Assembly (NCBI GenBank): GCA_026874595.1
Contig: CM049316.1
Coordinates: forward strand, 4,788,339 to 4,852,338
Direction of reading: 5' to 3'
DNA length: 64,000 nt
Origin: Sipunculus nudus
Lineage: Eukaryota; Annelida; Sipuncula; Golfingiida; Sipunculidae
Every line of letters starts with the position of its first letter. Position 1 is the first letter of the stretch. Below, piece by piece: positions 24,501-37,673 of this stretch. Made by a program: the position numbers and the translations under genes. A model generated the notes under the pieces. That model was not told the DNA's origin. It ran no database searches and saw nothing but the letters and a program-made list of their open reading frames with translations.

Positions 24501-27500
24501 AACAGCAAATATGAAGGATTACATAAGATTGTTTACTGACCAAATAAATAAGTACAAACTCACAACATGGTTATGAAAGTTGCGTTTTTTATACACTTAG
24601 CAAATCACATGTGCTCTGGTGGTTTTATTAATATGATTCAATTTTGAAAAATACCAATGAAATGTAAACTAAATATTCAGAACAAGCCTGGTATTCCCAG
24701 CACTGAATAGAAAAAAATGAAGATACATGTTTGAACATAGTGTAGCTTAAATGGAAAAAAATGTAACAATTTGACAACTATAAATCTGTGAATAAGAGTT
24801 AATAGTGTAAGCAAAAGAAATCTAGCATAAATGATGGTTACCAGTAAAGAGCTGCATTACCTTTCCCTTCCTTGTGGTGCCAGTCACAAAGGTCATGAGG
24901 AAAAGCAATTTAATTATTAAAATTGCTCCAAATAAATCATCCTGGCCCTACCCCAAATAATGAAGACCACAGAAGTACTGGTTTTTTTATTGGTGGGTCT
25001 TAAAAGATTAGTATGAGTACTCTCAATTTAATCATTTTAAGCCACAGCTTGAGTCTTAAATTCAAAACCCAAGGTCTCATGTGTTTGAAAAAAGGGCCCC
25101 CTCATGACTTTGTGGTTTCTGACACTGTTTATCAGCAGTGATCTAAATCTGCCCTTCCTTTCTGTCACACATGATCACATTAGTGATGTAGTCTTGTAAA
25201 AATGAAAGACATCACTGAGATGGTCAGTCTTCCACATCATAAGATCAACTCTTATCTTCAACTGTGGCATACATCTGAAGTTATTGTACCTTCATATATA
25301 CTCATGGGTCACAGTTGAAAATATTTACAAATTCTGCCTGTGCAAATGTTTTGTCTGTAGCAATAACAAACATTGCAGGGTAACTTTGGCAACATATGCT
25401 GAGGTCCCAGTTGGGTAAAAGCTATAATGTGCTCCAGTCCAAAATTTCCTACTTGTATCTTCCTGTTCATCGGTGGTTTCAGCTTGTAAATAACTCAAAT
25501 GTATGCCCATATACATATATATGTGATAACTGACTTCATAATACAAGTAACTGTTAACCCCAATCACCAGGACTGGAGAAAATAAAAGTCATTCATGCAA
25601 GGTAACAATAATCATATATCTTTTAAGGTAAATCATATCCTTTATATATTAATCAAAGTGCATCTCTGTATAAATATGTCATTGTGTTATGTAAAACTAC
25701 TTCAATTATAACAATGAATGTCATACCAGGACACAAGCATGAGGCAAACATTTGTGCAGCGACTGCAGGTCTATTTACATTAGTTAATTATGCCACCTCC
25801 AGAGGGTGCTAGTGAGCAACCAGGGTGGACTGTATGTGTTGAACATTAAGGCCCAAAAGGAAAGACTTGGCTCTCACAAAATCTTGTGGAGGGTTTGTTT
25901 AGATTCAGAGCTGAAAAGACATCCTTAAATATAGAACCTTATATTTGATCAGAATAATGAAAACAAGTGAAATTTACAGGTAATATAGGGTTATATAGAA
26001 ACTTAAATATTGCATATTAAATACTTAAAACTTTGCTCCACACATGATTTAACATGGCCAAACGTCCTTGTCAGCATACTGTTTAACCATACCAAGTCTA
26101 CCTGTACAATTTTTTTATATATAAAGGAAAGTATTTTGCATTAGAAAATTGAGACAACCTATTTGACCAGGGAACAATTCTTATTTGACATATTTTTCTG
26201 GGCATTTGAAGTCAAATCATGGGGGTTGGGGTGGTGGGGGTTAAATTCAGTTAAAACATAGGTAAAATGATGACACAGTTAACAGACACAAATTAGAGTT
26301 TATCCTGTGATCACACTAAAAACTAAACAATAAAAAATACAGGTAACTTGCCGTGCAAACAAAGTCCCCAAATTTATGAAAGAGTGTAGGTGGGGGTTAA
26401 ATATAAACTGCTAATTTTATGATCAATAGTATAATGCCATATTTGGCTTTTTACTTCAACTTCTCAGGTATTTATAACCAAAAAGGTAGGGATGCAGAGG
26501 TGAAGCACATAAAAGGTAATTATACCCAGAAGTTTGTGTCTGGCTTAGTGGGGGGGGGGGGGGGGTTAGATGTTAAGGGCAGGTTGTGTAGGTATAGTGT
26601 ATTTCTGAGGAAAGATATGATGTGAGATTGGGTGATGATAAGATTTCAGATAGAGGCTTCTATAACTGAAGTACAATCCTGATACTTACACATGAAGATA
26701 AATGTGTGCTCCTGATATATTAATATTTATATAAATACGACTACACAGTACAAAAATACCTTGCACACCTGAACGTAATCCAGCGTGCCTTCTGATTACA
26801 TACAAACAACAAGAGGATGACTCCGACCGTGTTATTACAGGCATCCACCATTTAAATCACAACAACTCTGTACATGTACATCCCCCAGCTCTCCAATGAT
26901 TACACGTAATCTCCTACTCAGAACAACAGTCACCATGAAATCATCTGGCTGGGAAATGGAGACCATGCATTTATAGGTTGTCTATTTTGTGACTGCAAGT
27001 GGATTCAAGTGATCAAGTTACTTGACTTAAACCATTCACATGCTCTGCAAATGGTATTTTGATTCGCCAAAGTCTTAAAGTCTGCTATAAGTAGTATGAT
27101 GTTACTTAGCCTGGCCTGATTGTCTAGGCCTGATTTACTTTGGAGCATGTCACAGTGAAATCATACTGACAGCATGTAATGTTTACTTACATTAGAAGCA
27201 TGACAGTGAAAAGATGTAGTCCAGCTTGAAAGACTTGTAACTTGCTTTTTTTATATGATAGGTTTTGGGAGATAGGATAAATTCCAGTGATTAATAAATA
27301 ATATAAATAAAGGTGAGTTGCAATAACTGTGACAGGACAAACAACCTGAGATTTCCTTTTGTATAAATGTTAACGGAACAGGCCAAAAGATGAAACAAAT
27401 GGCCAAGCATTCTGTATTAAAAGCAGAATGGGGAAATGTATGTTGTCATGCCTCAGATGAACTGATCAGCTATGTATAGACACAGCGGTCTTTGTTTAAA

Positions 27501-29128
27501 ACAGATGAACACAGTAAGAGTTAATAAATACCAGGGATTTACCTTTTTATGGTTCTTATGCCACACTAAGCAGAGCCGAGTTATGTTTACACAGGAAATT
27601 GTACATACTGTCACAAAATATAAATGCATGATCCCCATTGATGGCCAACAATGTGTTTATTTTACATAAATCACATAGCTAAATGCAGGCTGTTGCAATA
27701 TCAGTTGGTCAAAACACAACCCGGCTCCTGCTTTATAAACTTTAACACAATAAATGCAGCTGTGTTTTATATATATATAACAATGAGCTAAAATAAACCT
27801 ACAATTACAAATCTCCACTAATTCTTTAACTCTTCCTACACGGGGAAGGTATTTTTTCATATGGCACCATCAATGGTTATTCACAGCCAGTGTGGCATCC
27901 ACATATATATTACCATACATGTACATACCATCGTAATTCTTACTGTTTACATTGGTGCTGTATAAAGCTAAGTTTACCTGGCAAGCAGAATAAACATTGC
28001 AAACCTGTATTGTTTCTGATGTGACAAAAATTCAAAATAATTTAAAAGACAGAGTGTTCTGTTTGTTGCAACAGTTTTTGAAGTTTATTTTTTTACAGAT
28101 TTCCCATGTCTGAACCACTGTCTTGTCTTGATTCTTGTCAGAGCCATTGTTGATCGCTTTATTCATCATGGATCAATCAGTATACTGACATATTAAGCCA
28201 GCCCTAGTCTGTAGTGATTTTAGATTCACAGCTCTGAGGCCAAACCATCAAGTGACAACCACTTGTCATATGAAACACTGGATAACTTGATAATCATTTC
28301 TTTGTTCCTGTATTTTCCAAAAATATTCCACTGTACCAGCAAATTAGGTTTGGTCCATGATGACAAATGTTAACCTCTCTTGATAAATATCAAGTGTTTA
28401 AATCATTGCAGCATTTTGTACAGAGGATTACTAACTATTTGTGAGGTTTTTAATTTTAAGAATATCATGAGCTGTCAATTTCAAAGAATTGAACAATCAA
28501 ACCAATATTCAAAGGCTCACAGTCTGAACTGAGAACCAGTTAACAGAAGTATTCTGGTTCTCAGCTGGTCTGATACAAGGTGAAAAAGGTAAATTAATAA
28601 CCCCACAAACATTTCTGAAGGTTATTAAAATGTCAAGTCCAAAAACATGTTCTGAAGCTTTACAGTATGTTTTGAAAAGAGTTTCCACTTTGTGTGACGG
28701 AACAATATTAAATTTCCAGAGAATGATGGGCTGAAAACTTTACAGGCCCAGCACTGACTGAAAAGGGTAATCCTTAACTTTTACATAAATAATGCTGACA
28801 TTGCAGATTCACATTTACCAGCCATCTTAACCAGCAATTAAAGAAGTTTAAGCTGTGCTGAAGCAGATGCTGAACTTCTCTTTGTGGTTTGTAGAATAAA
28901 TGACCCTTGATAAATACAGCTAAGCCTGTCCCTGTTCAGATAGTTAACATTAGTGGAGTATTAAGCTGTTCAATGCACTGGGAGCTCAGTTATTATTAAC
29001 TAAGAGACAAACAATTGTTAGGAAAGGTACTCTCCAATCAAAATTGGAAACCTCTACATAAATGGCCTATCACACATGTTTGTATGTATGTTGGAGAATA
29101 CAAAAATGCACTCAAGCACACAGTCGGA
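21521..29128. other. Intergenic or 3' UTR sequence between convergent genes
   Basis: About 7.6 kb of AT-rich sequence with no supported exon. Short open frames on both strands lack splice context and family motifs. A run of 16 G at 26550-26565 and an AT run near 27770 are the only low-complexity tracts that stand out. Part of it may be the PEDS1 3' UTR. Confidence 0.6.
26550..26565 (+). repeat. Poly-G tract, 16 G
   Basis: Uninterrupted run of 16 guanines in otherwise AT-rich DNA. Similar runs occur at 42224-42235 (12), 57556-57571 (16) and 58645-58662 (18). Confidence 0.95.
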
Positions 29129-29389
29129 TCAGCCCTGTTTCTTGGCCCAGGCCAGATCGTCAGATCGTGGTTTGTTGCCCGTCGTCTTTTCGATGAGGTT
29201 CTCAAGGCCTGTCCAGAATTTGATATATTCTAGAGGGTAGTTGAGCCACCCTGTGGTAATACAGAAGTAGGTCTCATGTGGCGCCACATGGTGGATGCGG
29301 TGGTGTTTACGAGGCAGGATGATGTGTAGGTCTTGGAATATGGTGATATAGCGGGGTAGGCCGAAGTATGTGTGAGACCACTTGTGAAT
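29129..29389 (-). CDS. PEDS1: Plasmanylethanolamine desaturase, last coding exon
   Basis: PEDS1 (TMEM189, Kua family; bacterial counterpart CarF) is an ER-membrane desaturase that makes the vinyl-ether double bond of plasmalogens from alkyl-ether phospholipids. On the minus strand, acceptor CATTTGTAG leads into 86 residues and a TGA stop (29129-29131). The exon carries two histidine clusters typical of this iron-dependent family: IHKWSH at its start and LPRKHHRIHH followed by PHET. Next come FCITTGWLNYPLE and a charged tail ending AWAKKQG. All histidines expected in this segment are present, so the product looks active. In vertebrates the gene adjoins UBE2V1; I see no UBE2V-like exon downstream here. 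Confidence 0.97.
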   Translation of the reverse strand: MHKWSHTYFGLPRYITIFQDLHIILPRKHHRIHHVAPHETYFCITTGWLNYPLEYIKFWTGLENLIEKTTGNKPRSDDLAWAKKQG

Positions 29390-30141
29390 CTACAAATGAA
29401 GACGCAAAACAAACATGATTTTAAACATGTTTTACAATTAAATATAGATACAGCAACTAGTTTTTTGGCATTTGGTACATGGATATTCTTTGTTCAAATG
29501 AATGCAAATTGCTTCTGAGAAAACTTCAACAGAAGTCAGGATTGTGAAAATAAAGTAAAAATCTTCATACAGACCTTGGTGTTACCTGCTTCGGGTTTTA
29601 AACCTTTAGATATGACTGAATGCCTTTTGGAAGAAGTATTAGTCTCTAGGCTTCAGATGTTCAAACTGAATAAAACTGCCACCATTTGACTGTCATACAT
29701 TTAAGATGGACTAAAACATTAGCAAAATCCATTAAAATGAATCATAACCTATATATTGAAAGGGGAATACATTGTTGGAAGTTTGTGATAAAAATTAAGC
29801 AACTATAGCAACTTGTGCAGTAGTTTTAACTGACCTAAGTCTTCTAAGGTGCTCAAACCTATTTATTCACCCTGAAACCAAATGAATATAATAGGTCACT
29901 GTGAAATAATTTAAGGTTTCCAAAGTTTTCCCCAGGACCTGTCAGCATGCTAAGTCTACAGCATCTGAGGTGAAGAGGTTATGACCTGAGTCCTGTTGAC
30001 TAACAGGCAAACACTGGACACAGACCTTAACCAAGCTAAACAGATTTTAAGTCAGGTGAGCTGGTAAATTGCAATACAATGCCTGGCCATAAACAAGTAA
30101 AGTTGTCATATGTGAAGAGGATATAAAAATTGCATACATAC

Positions 30142-30360
30142 CTGATTAGTCATACTGACAAAAACGGCCAGCAGAAACACAAAGCACTCCCAGTTGTATG
30201 TGGACTGTATGGCCTCGGGGCTGTATGTTTGGAACTTGTAGCCCATGTAAAACAGAAACGGCACACACACAGCAAAGTTGTCACCGTTAGTTTCTACAAA
30301 GTCATGGCGGGTGATGGCGGTAGGATCAATGTGATGTTCACGGAATGGGCGGATGAAAGC
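30142..30360 (-). CDS. PEDS1: Plasmanylethanolamine desaturase, penultimate coding exon
   Basis: A 219-base, in-phase exon (73 codons) between acceptor TTCATTTTAG and donor GTATGT. It begins AFIRPFREHHIDPTAITRHD and continues FVETNGDN, the central histidine motif of the Kua/CarF family. The histidines of REHH and TRHD are predicted metal ligands by family knowledge. Two hydrophobic stretches follow (about residues 29-41 and 59-70 of the exon), suited to membrane segments. The intron to the last exon is 752 bases, while the intron on the other side is 23.6 kb and packed with repeats. Confidence 0.97.
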
Positions 30361-31357
30361 CTAAAATGAATATTTAAAATGTAATTGCAAACCAACAGAA
30401 AAAGAGCACTAGCAAATACAATAACAAGTATATCAAGTGCTAATTCCAAAATATATATATATTTTTTTGTTTCAGTCTGTATAATACAGACTAAAACACA
30501 TATTAAACTACTTATTTTAAACTACTTATATTAAACTAAACGCCACAAACTTAGTTACACTTCATGAACCCTTTATGTTGTTTTTTATGCTTTCCAACCT
30601 GGAAATTCCATATTTAAGTTAACAAGCAAACTGTATGCAGTGGACCAACCAACCTAGGGTACTCTTCCTTCCAAGTCCCAATCCGTATAAAAGTTTCTCT
30701 GAATCAGTGAGTTTATTTTGATATCCTGCAGAGTTTGCTATCAATTCAGAACTTTAAGTTAAGAAAGTAAGGGACCTGGAACGTGACCAACAGGTGTTCA
30801 TACATTCCCAAGTGGGCAGTGCCTAGAACTGTGATTTACCTAATGTGATGTCATCCTTGGGCATAAATTATATACAGATCACACACAGGTCCAATACAAA
30901 ACTTAGAAGTGAACAATGTAGAGAACCAGTCAGATTTGTGTTGTAATTTTTAAAGCAGTTGATATTTCACCATTCAAGCCCTGTATGTCTTCTTTGCATA
31001 TGACATATACAGAGAGACACACAAACAGATAAATAGTTGAAAATATAACATCTTTCAAACTTTGCTTAATAAAAAGTTAATAAAAAACAGAGGGGTTAAA
31101 GAAAATTTAGTGTCTTTATTCCATTTGATATGAAGAAATTTCAAATTTGGCTGAGAAATATTGTGTCAATCCTGAACTACAGGATTTTGCTTTGACCATT
31201 ATTACATGATTTCCTTATAATACAAACCATACATACTAATCAATATCTCAGGTACCAGGGAATTCCAGCTGAAGAGAACAATGACCTCACTAAACTAGTT
31301 TAATCAGGATAGTTTAGATCACACAGCAGTTATGGTCACAGCAGGGATCCTAACATG
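30361..31357. other. Intron sequence without recognisable features
   Basis: Start of the 23.6-kb PEDS1 intron. AT-rich with a short AT run near 30450; nothing gene-like was seen. Confidence 0.6.
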
Positions 31358-31531
31358 ATACAGGTACACAAATCTGTACATCCAAGCACTCAAACAAGTA
31401 TACAAAACTGTACAACCAAGTGCTCATACAGGTATACAAACCTGTACAACCAAGCACTCAAACATGTATACAAATCAGTACCATCAAGCCCTCATACAGG
31501 TATACAAAACAGTTAAAACAAGCACTCAAAT
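31358..31531. repeat. Degenerate 34-bp minisatellite, about five copies
   Basis: Units of the form CAAGCACTCAAACA followed by GTATACAAAACTGTACAAC recur with a period near 34 bases and with several substitutions per copy. Confidence 0.7.
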
Positions 31532-32050
31532 TTATCTTTGAGCTGCTTTAACAAAGTAATACCAGATCTGGGTCACCCAGCTGAAACTCAACAGGCCTCA
31601 CCTGTACAGATTCTGGGTCAGAACAGGATGTGCTACAGGTAGATGAGAGGGGGATTTCAACTGTTAACTATACATACATAATCTGTTGTACATCAATCTC
31701 TCTGAAACAAGATTTACTTAATATTGTGCCCCTGGTTATTTATTTCATTAATTTTCATATAAAGGATAGCCTCATGCCTGTTATTCGCACTGTCTACTTA
31801 ATAAGTACAAAAGTTACTATATTATTAGAATGACATGAAATTATTAACATCTGGATTCCCGCTTTTCCATGCATCAGGCTAGTTACAATAATCTTAAAGT
31901 ATAAATAAACATTAGTTAAGTCAGAATGGTAAATCTCTGAGGTTTTACAGAGATTATACCACTGTGTTCATGAGGCATTGGACGAGAGAGAACTGAAAAT
32001 CTGTCCTCCTTTGTTATCATTTTTTTTATATTCTTAACAATATACATTCA
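31532..32050. other. Intron sequence without recognisable features
   Basis: AT-rich intron sequence between two minisatellites. No exon or element was recognised. Confidence 0.5.
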
Positions 32051-33462
32051 GGCCTGATGATGGCCACCTCAGAATCATGACCACTTAGCTATGATGAGGA
32101 TTCAAGCCTGATGATGGCCACCTCAGAATCATAAGCACTTATCTACAATGAGGACTCAGGCCTGATGATGGCCACCTCAGAATCATGACCACTTAGCTAT
32201 GATGAGGATTCAGGCCTGGTGATGGTCACTTTAGAATCATAAGCATTTACTTGAGGACTCAGGCCTGATGATGGCCACCTCAGAATCATGACCACTTAGC
32301 TATGTTGAGGACTAAGGCCTGATGATGGCCACCTCAGAATCATGACCACTTAGCTATGATGAGGATTCAGGCCTGATGATGGTCACCTGAGAATCATGAC
32401 CACTTAGCTACAATGAGGCCTCAGGCCTGATGATGGCCACCTCAGAATCATAACCACTTAGCTATGATGAGGACTCAGGCCTGATGATGGCCACCTCAGA
32501 ATCATGACCACTTAGCTATGATGAGGATTCAGGCCTGATGATGGCCACCTCAGAATCATGACCACTTAGCTATGGTGAGGATTCAGGCCTGATGATGGTC
32601 ACCTCAGAATCATGACCACTTAGCTATGATGAGGATTCAGGCCTTGATGACCACCTCAGAATCATGACCACTTAGATATGATGAGGACTCAGGCCTGATG
32701 ATGGCCTGATGATGGTCACCTCAGAATCATGACCACTTAGCTATGATAAGGATTAAGGCCTTGGTGATGGCCACCTCAGAATCATGACCACTTAGCTATA
32801 ATGAGGACTCAGGCCTGATGATGGCCACCTCAGTATCATGACCACTTAGCTATGATGAGGATTCAGGCCTTGATGATGGTCACCTCTGAATCATGACCAC
32901 TTAGCTATGATGAGGACTCAGGCCTGATGATGGCCACCTCAGAATCATGACCAATTAGCTATGATGAGGACTCAGGCCTGATGATGGCCACCTCAGAATC
33001 ATGACCACTTAGCTTGGATGAGGATTCAAGCCTTGATGATGGCCACCTCAGAATAATGACCACTTAGCTATGATGAGGACTCAGGCCTGATGATGGCCAC
33101 CTCAGTATCATGACAACTTAGCTATGATGAGGATTCAGGCCTTGATGATGGCCACCTCAGAATCATGACCACTTAGCTGTGATGAGGACTCAGGCCTGAT
33201 GATGGCCACCTCAGAATCATGACCACTTAGCTATGATGAGGATTCAGGCCTTGATGATGGTCACCTCAGAATCATGACCACTTAGCTAGGATGAGGATTC
33301 AGGCCTTGATGATGGCCTCCTCAGAATCATGACCACTTAGCTATAATGAGGACTCAGGCCTGATGATGGCCACTTCAGTATCATGACCACTTAGCTATGA
33401 TGAGGATTCAGGCCTTGATGATGGTCACCTCAGAATCATGACCACTTAGCTATGATGAGGAC
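32051..33462. repeat. 54-bp minisatellite, about 26 copies
   Basis: The unit contains GCCTGATGATGGCCACCTCA, then GAATCATGACCACTTAGCTA, then TGATGAGGACTCAG. Copies carry small substitutions and 1-bp or longer indels (such as CCTTGATGA), so the period is uneven in places. The array is split at 33462 by a MITE and resumes at 34341 for about one unit. Confidence 0.92.
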
Positions 33463-34332
33463 TAGGGTTGGGACGGTTACCGGTATACGGTATTATCACG
33501 ATATCTCAGCCACGGTTATCATACCGTCAACTTTCCTATTATCGCGATATCATGATATCAATTTTTGTTCACGATTATGGTTCACAGACAAGCCATTGAA
33601 TTATATATTTCTGGAGAAAACTGGCATCATAAGAGTCTGTCCATGTTCAAAATAAATGTATTTCCAAGAATCACATTTATTTTTATAAACCACATGTATT
33701 TGAATACCTGCGTGTCGGTGGAACTGTGTGCTTACGGACTTCGGGAAATGTCTGGAAATAGCAGGATGAATCTTAGAGGACAAAAGCTTGAGAATTCCAG
33801 GAGAAAATAACATTATAAAGAAGAGCAATAAAACATATTAATGCTTTTATTGCATGGAACTATAAAACATAAAAGTGTCACCATTGGATCGAACATTCCT
33901 TACGGGTTGCATATTTTGCAATATAAAATTGGACTGGAATATTTAGCCATGATGGGTATGACATGCTCTCCGAAAATTCTGGGATAATCCAGCTTTTTTG
34001 TAACTATAGGAAACTGGTGAAACGTTCTGACAAGCGTGATTTGACGATTGGGGCAGGACTTCCCGCGTCTCAAACTTACACACCTGCAGCGCCTTCATGC
34101 AACTTAATCACTTAATGAGTTAATTTGTGGTACTGGCACAATGGGTATAAATAATATTAATAGTTAACCCCTCGTATAAAGTCAAGAATTTAAAGGTGGT
34201 TGTTATAAATATCATTATTGATGGCTTATCAATGCTCTTATCTATTATTAAAAATATCGCAATATCACGGTATATCACGATAAAATTTGAATAATCATCA
34301 TGATATCAAAAACCCATATCGTCCCAACACTA
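33463..34332. mobile_element. hAT-type MITE, 870 bp, with 8-bp target duplication
   Basis: The element starts TAGGGTTGGGACG and ends CGTCCCAACACTA, inverted ends of hAT type with one mismatch. It is flanked on both sides by ATGAGGAC (33455-33462 and 34333-34340), a perfect 8-bp target duplication and the hAT hallmark. The target is a piece of the 54-bp minisatellite unit, so the array existed before the insertion. The interior is rich in TATCGCGATATC- and ATCACGATA-like motifs near both ends. It has no transposase-like frame. Confidence 0.9.
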
Positions 34333-34340
34333 ATGAGGAC

Positions 34341-34395
34341 TCAGGCCTGATGATGGTCACCTCAGAATCATGACAACTTAGCTATGATGAGGACT
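34341..34395. repeat. 54-bp minisatellite, portion beyond the MITE
   Basis: The same unit as at 32051-33462 continues for about one copy after the target duplication, ending near GAGGACTT. This confirms that the MITE landed inside the array. Confidence 0.85.
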
Positions 34396-34539
34396 TTTGG
34401 TCACACCCAGGTTAATGAAATTATAAATACCTATATTACCCAATCATCAGAAAAAGTGTTTAGTGTACTCTGAAAATTGGTAATTACATGTAAAGGACCA
34501 CTGTATCAACACTCAAGGTATCTAATTTTATTAAGGACT

Positions 34540-36389
34540 GAGATAATAAGGAGCCTGTGACATAGCTAGGTACTGTGAGATAATAAGGAGCCTGTGACAT
34601 AGCTAGGTACTGTGAGATAATAAGGAGCCTGTGACATAGCTAGGTACTGTGAGATAATAAGGAGCCTGTGACATAGCTAGGTACTGTGAGATAATAAGGA
34701 GCCTGTGACATAGCTAGGTACTGTGAGATAATAAGGAGCCTGTGACATAGCTAGGTACTGTGAGATAATAAGGAGCCTGTGACATAGCTAGGTACTGTGA
34801 GATAATAAGGAGCCTGTGACATAGCTAGGTACTGTGAGATAATAAGGAGCCTGTGACATAGCTAGGTACTGTGAGATAATAAGGAGCCTGTGACATAGCT
34901 AGGTACTGTGAGATAATAAGGAGCCTGTGACATAGCTAGGTACTGTGAGATAATAAGGAGCCTGTGACATAGCTAGGTACTGTGAGATAATAAGGAGCCT
35001 GTGACATAGCTAGGTACTGTGAGATAATAAGGAGCCTGTGACATAGCTAGGTACTGTGAGATAATAAGGAGCCTGTGACATAGCTAGGTACTGTGAGATA
35101 ATAAGGAGCCTGTGACATAGCTAGGTACTGTGAGATAATAAGGAGCCTGTGACATAGCTAGGTACTGTGAGATAATAAGGAGCCTGTGACATAGCTAGGT
35201 ACTGTGAGATAATAAGGAGCCTGTGACATAGCTAGGTACTGTGAGATAATAAGGAGCCTGTGACATAGCTAGGTACTGTGAGATAATAAGGAGCCTGTGA
35301 CATAGCTAGGTACTGTGAGATAATAAGGAGCCTGTGACATAGCTAGGTACTGTGAGATAATAAGGAGCCTGTGACATAGCTAGGTACTGTGAGATAATAA
35401 GGAGCCTGTGACATAGCTAGGTACTGTGAGATAATAAGGAGCCTGTGACATAGCTAGGTACTGTGAGATAATAAGGAGCCTGTGACATAGCTAGGTACTG
35501 TGAGATAATAAGGAGCCTGTGACATAGCTAGGTACTGTGAGATAATAAGGAGCCTGTGACATAGCTAGGTACTGTGAGATAATAAGGAGCCTGTGACATA
35601 GCTAGGTACTGTGAGATAATAAGGAGCCTGTGACATAGCTAGGTACTGTGAGATAATAAGGAGCCTGTGACATAGCTAGGTACTGTGAGATAATAAGGAG
35701 CCTGTGACATAGCTAGGTACTGTGAGATAATAAGGAGCCTGTGACATAGCTAGGTACTGTGAGATAATAAGGAGCCTGTGACATAGCTAGGTACTGTGAG
35801 ATAATAAGGAGCCTGTGACATAGCTAGGTACTGTGAGATAATAAGGAGCCTGTGACATAGCTAGGTACTGTGAGATAATAAGGAGCCTGTGACATAGCTA
35901 GGTACTGTGAGATAATAAGGAGCCTGTGACATAGCTAGGTACTGTGAGATAATAAGGAGCCTGTGACATAGCTAGGTACTGTGAGATAATAAGGAGCCTG
36001 TGACATAGCTAGGTACTGTGAGATAATAAGGAGCCTGTGACATAGCTAGGTACTGTGAGATAATAAGGAGCCTGTGACATAGCTAGGTACTGTGAGATAA
36101 TAAGGAGCCTGTGACATAGCTAGGTACTGTGAGATAATAAGGAGCCTGTGACATAGCTAGGTACTGTGAGATAATAAGGAGCCTGTGACATAGCTAGGTA
36201 CTGTGAGATAATAAGGAGCCTGTGACATAGCTAGGTCTTGTGAGATAATAAGGAGCCTGTGACATAGCTAGGTACTGTGAGATAATAAGGAGCCTGTGAC
36301 ATAGCTAGGTACTGTGAGATAATAAGGAGCCTGTGACATAGCTAGGTACTGTGAGATAATAAGGAGCCTGTGACATAGCTAGGTACTGT
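34540..36389. repeat. 37-bp minisatellite, 50 near-identical copies
   Basis: The unit GAGATAATAAGGAGCCTGTG plus ACATAGCTAGGTACTGT repeats for 1850 bases, exactly 50 times 37. All copies look identical except one near 36235, where GGTACTG reads GGTCTTG. Such uniformity points to a very recent expansion or strong homogenisation. Copy number in an assembly of such a tract may not be exact. Confidence 0.97.
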
Positions 36390-37673
36390 TGGTGACCTTT
36401 AGCCAACCCTTCCAGGGAAACACCTGTTCCTTAATTTTCTATTCCATTTACCATAAGTAACATTAAAGATTTGTAGCCCTGAAGATTCCCCTGATAGTCA
36501 CCTTTATCATGGACTGCTTTGAGACTGGCCTATGACAAGATGGACCTTGATGTCTGTATCATGCACCTTGTTCATGGTCTAAACATGTGGCACATTTACA
36601 AATGTAAACAAAGCAGAAAAAACTAGTTCAACACGTGCCTGGTTATAATTAACAAGTATAACAATAAAAGTCCTAATAAACAGAAAAACTGGAGAATCAA
36701 AGACATGGTCTCATAATTAATTATACAATTAATAGAACTGCACGTGCTATAAGCTATTTAGTTATTAAGGCCATGATATCAGTGAGCCTTTACATAAGTA
36801 AACCCTTATACAGTTAGTGTTATATATGAGGCTGGGCTGAGGCCAAAACTGTACACCACTAGCTACTTGGTATGATTAATGGGATCAAAATCTGAAGTCC
36901 CTGATCACAGTTCAATATCCATATAGCGTACTTTATCATTTTAAATGTGGATTAGTATCTAAATATCCAGTATCAGGCATGAACACTAACCTAAATATAC
37001 CCCGATTAAGTAATATACAGACAGCATGCCATAAATATACAGGTATGTTACTGTCACAAATGTAAGTCCTCCAGATCTTAAAATGCCTATGAAATATACT
37101 GGATTCATATGTGAAAAATAGGAAAACTAAATTCTACATTCCCAGTGGTATTAACCAAATTACTTAAATGGATTTTTAAAATTCACTCCCCAAGATGCAG
37201 ATAACAACAACAAAAATTGAAATGTCATAAAAAAATAAATCAAATTTGATAAAACTTAAATATAAAAGGCAAAATGATCAACTGATATAATAAACAGCAG
37301 GATGATAAACTGGGAAATATATTTTTGGTACACTATTACTGAGTATTTTTATTCACATATTTTCTTTTCACAAGTTAATAATTAAAAGCACAAATAAATT
37401 TGAACATGACAAAAACCAGTGAATTATGTTCACTGGAAAATTGCACTGAAAGCATATTATTATTCTGAATCTGAATAAAAAGTAACACAGGTCTTTCACC
37501 AACTGATACTAAATATTTAGGATTAAAAGGAGCTAACTCTTAATTGCTCTGCTGAATTGCATGGGTAAAATGAAATAAAACCAGCTGATTTGGAGTTCAG
37601 AGGTAGCATTAGTAATTTGGTATGTATCCATGGTTTGTTTGCCTATACAATTGGTTGAGCAAATACATTGTCT
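36390..37673. other. Intron sequence without recognisable features
   Basis: AT-rich intron sequence; no exon, repeat or RNA was recognised. Confidence 0.5.

Noticed and set aside
32051-33462. Hammerhead ribozyme core (CTGATGA in each 54-bp unit)
   Set aside because: The second conserved core part, GAAA, and the expected helices are absent; CTGATGA here is part of a simple GGCC-flanked repeat.
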